The position numbers and the translations under genes were made by a program. From assembly GCA_036250195.1 (NCBI GenBank), contig JAVHZZ010000006.1:171264424-171328423 (forward strand): DNA of 64,000 nucleotides. Direction: 5' to 3'. Shown here piece after piece: positions 56,256 to 64,000 of the stretch. The stretch comes from Mixophyes australis (taxonomy: Eukaryota; Chordata; Amphibia; Anura; Limnodynastidae). Each line of letters opens with the position of its first letter. Positions within the stretch are counted from its first letter, which is position 1. Below the pieces are notes generated by a model that searched no databases, was not told the origin of the DNA, and saw only the letters and a list, made by a program, of their open reading frames with translations.

Positions 56256-56381
56256 ACCCTCCATTATTCTCCCTTTCTTCCTCCTGTAGCATTTTTTCAC
56301 TTTCAGCATTCTCCTCCCTGCCAGAATTTAGCCCCATGCTAGTCTCTGAGCAAAATGTATTTACTGTACATCAGTCCAGAG

Positions 56382-56916
56382 CATGCTTGCCAACTTTTCA
56401 TTGTTGGCTTCAGGGAGATCCCGGGGAGGTGGACGTGCTTGACGAATCACATCATTTTGGCACCGCCAACTGAACGATTGTCACAATTTGGCTAAGATGA
56501 CACAATATTTGCATCCTTAAGCCCCGCTCCTCCACTTATCTATTGCGGGGGCGAGAACCGGGTGGTTGCCCTGCTTTCCCAGGAGACGGGAGGTCTCCCA
56601 GAAATGCAGGAGTCTCCCGGACATTCCGGGAGAGTAGGCAACTATTCGTTAAAGAAAAGCAGCTAATAACTCTCTAGAGACTGAAGTGTCTTACATTTTT
56701 GTCTCCATTACTGAAGTCATGTTGTCTACCTGTCAGTCTTTGATTTAATATTGGTCTCCATGAAAATGGCCACCTCCATAGGCATCAATACATGGTAATA
56801 GGACACAATTTCTGAACTGTGTCATCATGCCACAGATGTCGAAGCCAACCAAGTCTTGTACTGGCTCTTCGGGGAGTGAGGGAGATCACCCTTATTTCAG
56901 GGAGTTGGCAAGTATG
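56382..56916. mobile_element. composite MITE, inverted copy of 39222-39790
   Basis: Begins CATGCTTGCCAAC and ends GTTGGCAAGTATG. Contains, in reverse order, the same blocks as 39222-39790, including GAGACTGAAGTGTCTTACAT and CGAACAGTGTGTCATC-like parts. The same internal junction is present in both, so the composite existed before it spread. Target duplication is not clear here. Confidence 0.85.
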
Positions 56917-58383
56917 GTGTAGTATTATGTAGTGTACGACCAGTTCTTTGAGCGCTTTTGTATTTGGAGCTCCAGAATGCCAGTTGCAAGGTCTTCCGTT
57001 TACATTAAGTAGGTATTTAATGTCTGCAGTCCCAGCAGAGAGCAAGAAAGCGCTCTGCTGCACCAGGCACATCAGAGTGTTTCTATTTCAGCGCTATCAC
57101 ACAGTGCTCAGGAATTGTTTTCTTATTAAGTTTTGGCATTACTTTACGAGTTCTATAAATGCAGCAGAAATTATTATTTAAATAGTGCTAGAGCATTTGT
57201 AATGCTGTTATGTAATGGCAGTGCCTTAAGTAATGCTCAAGCTTTTTTAAGGTTTAAATGAGAAATGTTATTTAGGGTAGCTAATATGAATAGCGCATAG
57301 CTACTTACGTTTTTAGCATCTCTTTAAACTTAAATAAGGTACCGCTAAAGGTATGTGCTTATGACTATCTCTAGTGATAAGGATAATTTATTAATAATTA
57401 TTGTCGCTTTTCAAGGAAATTAAAATAAAAAATCCCTTATCACTGCAATGTATAAAAAAAAATTCCATGGCAGTAGAACTGCCCAGCACTATTCGCACGA
57501 GGTGGTAAGGGTTAATTTAGCACTTTGCAGTCTCTGCAGATATGAGCACATGGGAGCAGGCTAGCTGACTCGCATATGCACAAAGGAAGGGGAACTTTAA
57601 TTTTCACTTAAAAAAAATAAAATAGTTAAAAATGCAAAAACCTTTAAACATTAAATAAATGTTTATTCAAGAATAAAGCACTTTTTAATGATTTTCTTCC
57701 TAGATGGGATACTTGTTAAATAGGCTACTTCATACAAAGGCAATGTTATGGCCAGCGGAAACCCAATAAATTGGGCCATAATCTCTGTCCCTCAGGACAG
57801 ATAGGGACATACTTTGCGTGCTTTGCTTTCTTTCTGTGTCAGGTGAACATTCTGGAGATTGTCTTATTAAAATCTATGTGCTGGGGTAACAGCCGCTGTC
57901 AAAAGATGAAAGATAATGTCGGTTCTGGTGACACTTTGTCTGGTTTCAGATATGAGAATATGACAGGGCATTGTGTAAGACTGGTGTTTAATATAGAGAT
58001 TTGTCAGTTGAATATATCACAGCACATGACATTCCCAGAGCTCCATGTGACATGTTCAGTACTGGAACTCTTTATAAAGAGCATGACAGTGAGGACCACT
58101 ACACACAGGCCATTCTTGGCTACCTTCAAAAAAATTGTCGACATAATAGTTTGGATAAGTGATGTTGAGCTAAATAAACTTTAACTATGTTATTTTTCAC
58201 ATTGTGAGACTTTTAAATGCTTTTTGTTGTTGTGATACCATTCATGTTAAATAGTTCTTCAGCCAGCTGGCGCCATTAATGTTATAATATAATAATATAA
58301 ACAGTAGCCAATTGAAGTGTTGAAGCAGAACAATAAATATAATCTAAGCAATGTCATTTCTGTAATGAATACACATACATAGT
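56917..58383. other. no gene seen
   Basis: AT-rich spacer. Frames of up to 137 codons (57771-58184) have no recognisable domain. Confidence 0.4.
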
Positions 58384-58411
58384 GGGCCTGATCCTTAATG
58401 AATCAGGCCCC
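58384..58411. repeat. MITE remnant reduced to its two termini
   Basis: GGGCCTGAT is joined directly to CCTTAATGAATCAGGCCCC, the two ends of the 16382/21940 MITE family with the whole interior missing. Confidence 0.75.
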
Positions 58412-58651
58412 GTATGTTGTGGCATCTTATCCTGAAGACAGTAAGACTATTTCCAGATTGGTTTATTTGAGACACTGTCATACTTCAGTTAAGATGCTTC
58501 TAAAAAGCCTCTCCATTCACTTGAATGAGATTTAAAAAAGAAAAAAAACTTATAAATGTCAAGTACATGAGTGGAAACTGAGGATTGCCTCATTTTTCAC
58601 ATACCCCATTTGTGGTGTTTTTCAAAAAAGTAAACAAAATCAATTTCTGGA

Positions 58652-58860
58652 TCATACGTGCCTACTCTCCTGGAATATCTGGGAGATTCCCGAGAGTAAG
58701 CCATTTTCTCCATCGCTCAATGTCAATCGCGTCGTCATGGTTCATCCCCCACTGTGCAATGATGTCGATTAGGGTGTGCACTGTGGGGGACTTGGCAGTT
58801 ATGTCACGAATCAATGCACCATGCCCTCCGCACTTGCTATAATGATGTCTCAATGATGTT
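58652..58860. repeat. partial MITE, GCCTACTCTCCTGGAAT family
   Basis: Left end CATACGTGCCTACTCTCCTG with CTGGGAGATTCCCGAGAGTA, resembling the GTTGGCAAG MITEs. The right terminus is missing or highly diverged. Confidence 0.5.
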
Positions 58861-59039
58861 TCTGTTACCGTCTCTTGAATATTGACCGTCTGTTACCGTC
58901 TCTTGTATATTAACGATTGTCTCCACTGTGTGTAGCTGGCAGGTTTACTGAGGGTTACTATGAGCTATTTATTATTCAGTTTAGTAGAATGGTGATGTCC
59001 CAGTCCAAACTTTCCTGCAAATCTTAATGCTAAGGCTGA

Positions 59040-59640
59040 TGTAGACCTTAACTGTGGGGGGGACAGGGGAACCTTAATTGTGATTGGGGGGGGGGGAGAG
59101 GCGGACCTTAACTGTGGGGTGGAGGGAGAGGGGGACCTTAACTGGGTTGGGGGCAGAGGGGGACCTTAACTGTAGGAGGGAGAGGGGGACCTTAACTGTG
59201 ATTGGGGGGGAGAGGGGGATATTAACTGTGGGTGGGGGTGGAGGGGGACATTAACCATGGGGGGACGGGGACATTAACTGTGGGGGTGGGCCTGGGGGTC
59301 CATAACTGTGGAGGGAGGGGGGAGAGGGAGAGCCTGGGGGACCATAATTGTGGAGGGAGGGAGGGAGAGGGGGACCTTAACTGTGATTGGCAGGGAGAGG
59401 GGGATATTACCTGTTGGGGACATTAACCGTGGGGGGGAGAGGGGGAGACATTTACTGTGATTGCGGGGAGGGAAACATTTAACCTTGATGAGGGAGTGGG
59501 GGGGAATGTACTGTGATGAGGGATAGGGGGCGCATGTATGGCGAAGATGAAGGGGTGCATATGTATGGGGAGGGGGGCACATGTATGGGGAGGGGGGCAC
59601 ATGTATGGGGAGGGGGACCCCGCTAGATTAATTAGTACTG
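59040..59640. repeat. G-rich minisatellite
   Basis: About 15-18 units of GGGGGACCTTAACTGTG with AGAGGGGGA, varying in G-run length, then ATGTATGGGGAGGGGGGCAC units near 59540-59610. Minus-strand frames of about 110-120 codons rich in Pro are artefacts. Many GGG runs are close enough for G-quadruplex formation. Confidence 0.88.
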
Positions 59641-60471
59641 GACCAAGGGGGGGGGGCACCAGATTAATAAGTACTGGGCCCCACAGTTTCTGATGGCAGC
59701 CCTGGGTGTACTTTAAGATAAATTGTCTCTGTAAAACAATGTAATGTAAAGAAGCACATAGGAAGATTAGAAAAAAAACAGCGACCATAGAAATTTCCAG
59801 TCCTGTACTTTATTTCTGAAAACAACAGCCTAGATTGCGTTTGAGTAATGCGGACCTGCAGGATAATAATAACACCAAATTCTGTTTGTGTATAGTGTAA
59901 AATACACAACTTGTGCAAAATCAAAGGTTTGGTGAATGACAGCTTTACTCATTAGTGATTGCTGCTCTCTGAATTGTAACTCTGTGCTGGCAGAGAAGAG
60001 GTGTAGTTTATATTTTCAGAGCAAACAAATTGTAAGATGCATGTCTCATTATTCAAACACTGAAACATGTCCTTGGAATACTAACATGGAAAGAGAGGGG
60101 GAGTCAGATGAGGTGTCTAGTAGCAAATGGCTGCGAGATTAAATTTATCACCATGTGAAACTGTCTACTCTGTAGCCTCTTGTAATAGAGTGGGGGAGCA
60201 ATAATGAGAGTTGTGTATTATTCACGGTAAGGGTCAGAGCTGTGCTGCAGACTGTGGGAGACAAGTAGCTACGACAAACATCGTCATCTTTCTCTTCCCA
60301 CCTCTTTGTAGAATTGATATCATTGTAATCATTTACGTAAAAAAAAACAAAAAAACACCATTTTAAGTAATGTCACTCCTGGTACTCCTTGATGAGGTCT
60401 ATAAAACACACAGGGTATTCTCTCAGCAGATCCTGCATGTGGCAGGATAGAGTTTGGGCTATTCCCTAGTT
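59641..60471. other. no gene seen
   Basis: AT-rich spacer. TGATGGCAGCCCTGGG at 59692 resembles a hAT-type terminus, without a clear partner. Confidence 0.35.
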
Positions 60472-60772
60472 CATACCTCAAAACTGTCCCCATTTAGGTG
60501 GGACAGTCCCATAGTTGAGGGAACTGTCCTGTGTAAAAGGACTTTTATCTCAATTTGGGGACAGTTGGGGGATATGCCCCACTAGGTGTGCATTGAAGGG
60601 GTGTTTTAATGGGAAGCTTTGGCTGAAGCACTTTCGAAGCACTGGGCACGTCCCTGTGAAGTACATGACATGCCCACAATGTGCCGCGACACGCCCCCCA
60701 TCTAAAGTGATCATGTCCCCATCTTGTGCATATGACATCCCTAATCTATAATGACAAAGGTTGGGAGGTATG
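60472..60772. mobile_element. MITE, CATACCTC..AACTGTCCC family
   Basis: Ends CATACCTCAAAACTGTCCCC and AGGTTGGGAGGTATG, with inner GGGACAGTCCC and GGACAGTTGGG. The flanks do not form a clean duplication. Confidence 0.65.
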
Positions 60773-62270
60773 CCAGTTATGCAGCTGGATCAGCTCTGTT
60801 TTTAAAGCTATTGTGATGGTTACTGGTTTGGTGACACTAATTTGCCACTTGTTCAAGTCCTGGAGATTGGAATCCTCCCCTACAGGTTTAAAAGGCAGGA
60901 GCAGAGGAGAGGACCCAGTCAGACCATTGTGTGTCCTGGAAGTGGTAGGAGGCCTGAGAGGACGGCTTGCTGGAGTTAGCCTGTGAGACAGCCGAGTGAG
61001 AGGTTGTGGTGTGACGTGCAGGAGGCAGGAGGTCTCAGATAGAGCACAACTTGAATACAGGTAGGCATCTTGTCCATGAAGACAGAGAAGATGTTTATAC
61101 AATCACTGGCTGAGGAAGGAACCTCAGAAATACAAGTAGCACTTTCGGCTCTATTTATCAAACCGCCCTATGCATCCAAGGGTCTTGCCGGCGATTGCAG
61201 TGCTACCCCTGGTGATTGTAGTATTCAGCAGCTCTCGTCTATTTAATAAGGATATAAGTACCACCTTCTTCTTTTATCTCCATCCTGAGATTAAAATTAA
61301 TGTAAAACAATTTTATTTTTGTTTATATAATTAAAACTTATTTTTAACTATTTTTAAGTGTACAAACAACATTTTACAAAATATTTGTTATATGCTGTGC
61401 AAAAATAAATATAAAAATAAATATAATTGAGCTTTACAGTTTATTTAATTAAGAAATGATTCATACTTTTTCAATACTGACTATTGTGTTGTTCCTCCTC
61501 AGTAATTTTAATGGAGCACAATACCTTATTTTAGCTTCAGATATCATTGTTGCAGTCACTATCTATAGGATTTGACCAACTGCTAGACTTCTCTATACAT
61601 TATCAGAATCAATTGCAAGCTCTACAATATATAAAATCAATGAGAATAGCTATAACATATGTACATTTATTCAAAACTATTGTATGATGCAACTCTGAAA
61701 AAATGTAAATATCTCTATCCTTACACCTAGTCACTTCATTAAATTCTCTTTTACTTGTACATGATTAATGTCAAATAAATGTTCTTCTTATTAGGTCCAA
61801 ATCATGTTTTTCATGCAGGTTACACCCATGCTCACATCAATGGGACAGAACTGTGATGCATGGGGTAAGCAATCTCTATGAGATTACTTCCCATTGTGTC
61901 TAATTAGCATTTGGATGTCCTCTTGCTATTTACATGTGAGCTGAGCGTTGCACAATTCTGCAATGTTGTCACCTATTGTTTGCTAATGAGGGTGAGAACA
62001 TGCTTTAAATAACACCTAACTGTCTTATGGTCAAGAGGTTAGGCAATAAACCATTGAGATGCTAATTCAGGTCATTACCACCATGGGCCCTTAGGCAATG
62101 TCATCATGTGCCTTGACCTTGAACCACCCATCCGCCTAGAGCTACTTTCTCGAAGGAAGAAGAACACAGGAAGACCCTAGAAATCATCCTCATCTTACTT
62201 GAGACAGAGGTCCAGCATGTTACCATATGCTATTCCTATTCCCATAGGTTAATAATTGTACTGGTACTAA
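60773..62270. other. no gene seen
   Basis: AT-rich spacer. GCTCTATTTATCAAACCGCC at about 61150 resembles one MITE arm without a partner. Around 61860-61890 there is a small hairpin (AATCTC and GAGATT). Confidence 0.35.
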
Positions 62271-62449
62271 AGGGTAAATATATCAAACATCCTAAAAAAA
62301 GAGAAGGGGAGGTGTTGCCCAAAGCAACAAATCATATTCTAGTTCTCATCTTCTAGAATGTGCTAGATAAATGATAGCTAGAATCTGATTGGTTATTATG
62401 GGCAACACCTCCACTTTTACTTTTTAGAAGGTTTGATACATTTACCCCT
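62271..62449. mobile_element. palindromic MITE (GGGTAAATATATCAAAC family)
   Basis: Ends AGGGTAAATATATCAAAC and GTTTGATACATTTACCCCT. Arms include GTGTTGCCCAAAGCAACAAA and GAATCTGATTGGTTATTATG. Related to 9101 and 16134. Confidence 0.82.
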
Positions 62450-63119
62450 TAGACTGCTTTTTGCCCCACTGCTTGAGTTTTTTTTCATGTGTATGTTTTT
62501 TTTCTGTTCCTGCTTATGACATTTTGTGTATAACATGGAGCGTTCGCTCTCTTTTGTAATTCTAATTTGGTGATATAGCTGAAAAAGAAGACGTTATTTG
62601 CTATATTTCCAAGTTCATACTTCTGACAAGCGTGGGACAAATTATTCCAAAATATTTAGTACTTGATTGTGCGCTTAGATTTTACTGCAAGACCTGTCTC
62701 TCTGAACTATTTAATATTCTCTGTGACAGAAACACTGGTTTCTCATTTCTCTGTCTGCTCATTAGTTGTATGAAACCCTGAAGCTGCTTGCTGTTCATTA
62801 GTATTTATTTACACAAATTGGCACGTGTGCAGAATTCCAGTTAGGGAGAAGCAACCTGCAGATGACTTACATGTGTTAACTACACTAAAACAGAACCATG
62901 GGAGGAATTATTCAGCCACACCGGTGACTAGCTAGCAAGTGTTGGAAACTAACAGGTTACTGGAGATACCACAGTGCACACGCAGGTAAATAAAAATTGA
63001 CATCTCATTAGCGAGGGATGTTTGCGGTAATTTCAATCGTATTCTAGGAAGGTTTGTGTCAGTCTTAAGTTGATGATCATTGTGTTTTTAAAGCTCTTTG
63101 GTTCGTTAGGTGTGTTCTT
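62450..63119. other. no gene seen
   Basis: AT-rich DNA, no identified feature. Confidence 0.4.
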
Positions 63120-64000
63120 GGCTTTTTTTAATAAGAGGGTAGTGCACAATAAAATGGAAAACACACAACAAAAGAAAAACCACGCTGTGAAGAGGGATTA
63201 TATGGAATATGTAAAAAGTATATACGATAATGGAGAATAATCTCCTTACAATCAGATGAAATAAAGGATTGGTTCATTAAAAACATATATTTATTAACAT
63301 AAACAAAAATAAAAATATAAAGCAAAAATAAAGAATGATAACAATCAACACAATATTCAATTTAAAATAAATCCCCTGAGCAAAACCTGCTCCTTCGTAA
63401 ACAGTTCTTATGGTTTCAGAGAATCAACTCTGTCGACATCCACCAACAAGAAATCACAGGACTCATGTTCTCATATATCAATATCCACATGAAGTCGTAG
63501 TATTCAATAATACCACAATAATGGGGGTTCCGGTTCCCAGTAATAATACCTCAGCGAGCATAAGGAATGCTCACTTTCCTCTCTCCTAAGAGAGTAATAA
63601 GAAACGGCTTCCTTCCGGCATAGAAGGTAGCACAAATAAAAGTCTCTTACCGGTACCATTGAAATATCCGCTCTCCGGAGGGAGAATCAGTAGAACTAGT
63701 GCTAGAATGTAATCAATGCTGCCATCCGTCTCACACCGTACTCCGCATTCTGTGTTGGCGGTGTATCACCCTTATTGCGGTCCAGATGGAAACAAATAGG
63801 TGGTTGAAGTGGTTCCTCGCAACCTGATAGTCTTAGACAGGGAGTATAACAAAATATACATCCAATATAGAGTGTGAACCAGCTGATGCATTTCATGCTG
63901 AAGCACAGCACTTTTTCAAAGCTGTTAGACGATCTCCACACTCCAATTATATATACATATATGCATCATTAAAAATACAGGTGTGAAAGCTTATTCAATT
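63120..64000 (-). mobile_element. PLE-like fragment at the window edge
   Basis: AT-rich sequence with no RT frame in view. On the minus strand near the right edge is a decayed hammerhead (63879-63926). In frogs such motifs mark PLE terminal repeats, so this is probably the 3' or terminal-repeat part of a PLE whose coding part would lie outside the window. Confidence 0.4.
63879..63926 (-). ncRNA. decayed hammerhead-like motif
   Basis: Minus strand reads AGCT, TTGAAAA, stem II GTGCT/AGCAT, GAAA, TGCATC, AGCT. Layout and stem I pairing match a hammerhead, but the CUGANGA box is altered and TGAAATGCA looks like CpG decay of CGAAACGCG. Likely inactive. Confidence 0.45.

Noticed and set aside
59274..59788. 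Pro-rich minus frames
   Set aside because: Antisense of the G-rich minisatellite.

Overview
The window looks like intergenic or intronic DNA from a vertebrate, most likely a frog (anuran amphibian). The evidence is the mixture of mobile DNA: hAT, Tc1/mariner and PIF/Harbinger DNA transposons, palindromic MITEs, a Penelope-like element (PLE), chromodomain Gypsy elements, L2 and L1-type LINE pieces, and a tRNA-headed SINE-like repeat. I found no convincing host protein-coding exon and no functional tRNA, rRNA or snRNA gene. Nearly all long reading frames belong to transposons or are by-products of minisatellites.

Layout. 0-4.9 kb: a nested MITE pair, then AT-rich and pyrimidine-rich DNA. 5.0-6.8 kb: a 27/32-bp minisatellite, a CpG-rich block, and an array in which CpG recurs every 10 bp. 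7.0-14.5 kb: a stack of nested insertions (Tc1 pseudogene, two MITEs, a decayed Gypsy element holding a foreign solo LTR, a LINE tail). 16-22 kb: MITEs and hAT-1 (perfect TSD GTAGTAAG), whose tandem-repeat leader holds a 1.5-kb palindromic insertion. 24-28.7 kb: a decayed hAT N-terminal gene interrupted by a 2.46-kb PIF/Harbinger element. 28.8-34.2 kb: hammerhead ribozyme motifs and a minus-strand PLE with an 811-codon RT/GIY-YIG frame. 36.2-39.0 kb: hAT-2 with a ~115-bp tandem leader, a broken BED-finger transposase N-terminus and an antisense 18S rRNA fragment. 39-48 kb: MITEs with 8-bp duplications, SINE and L2 pieces. 48.5-54.2 kb: a complete, very young chromodomain Gypsy element (two 758-bp LTRs differing at 2 sites, TSD TTAAT). 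54.5-64 kb: a hAT element carrying a minisatellite, more MITEs, a G-rich minisatellite, and a PLE-like fragment with a decayed hammerhead at the right edge.

The most interesting signals are: (1) a 10-bp phased CpG array at 6587-6730; (2) a G GGA AAC slippery heptamer at the same place after the gag zinc knuckle in two different Gypsy copies, the heptamer known from the domesticated gene PEG10; (3) hammerhead ribozyme cores near or in PLE-type DNA; (4) an antisense 18S rRNA piece inside a hAT transposon; (5) tandem-repeat leaders placed just before the first transposase exon in related hATs; (6) a young Gypsy copy whose pol is already broken three times, suggesting movement in trans.
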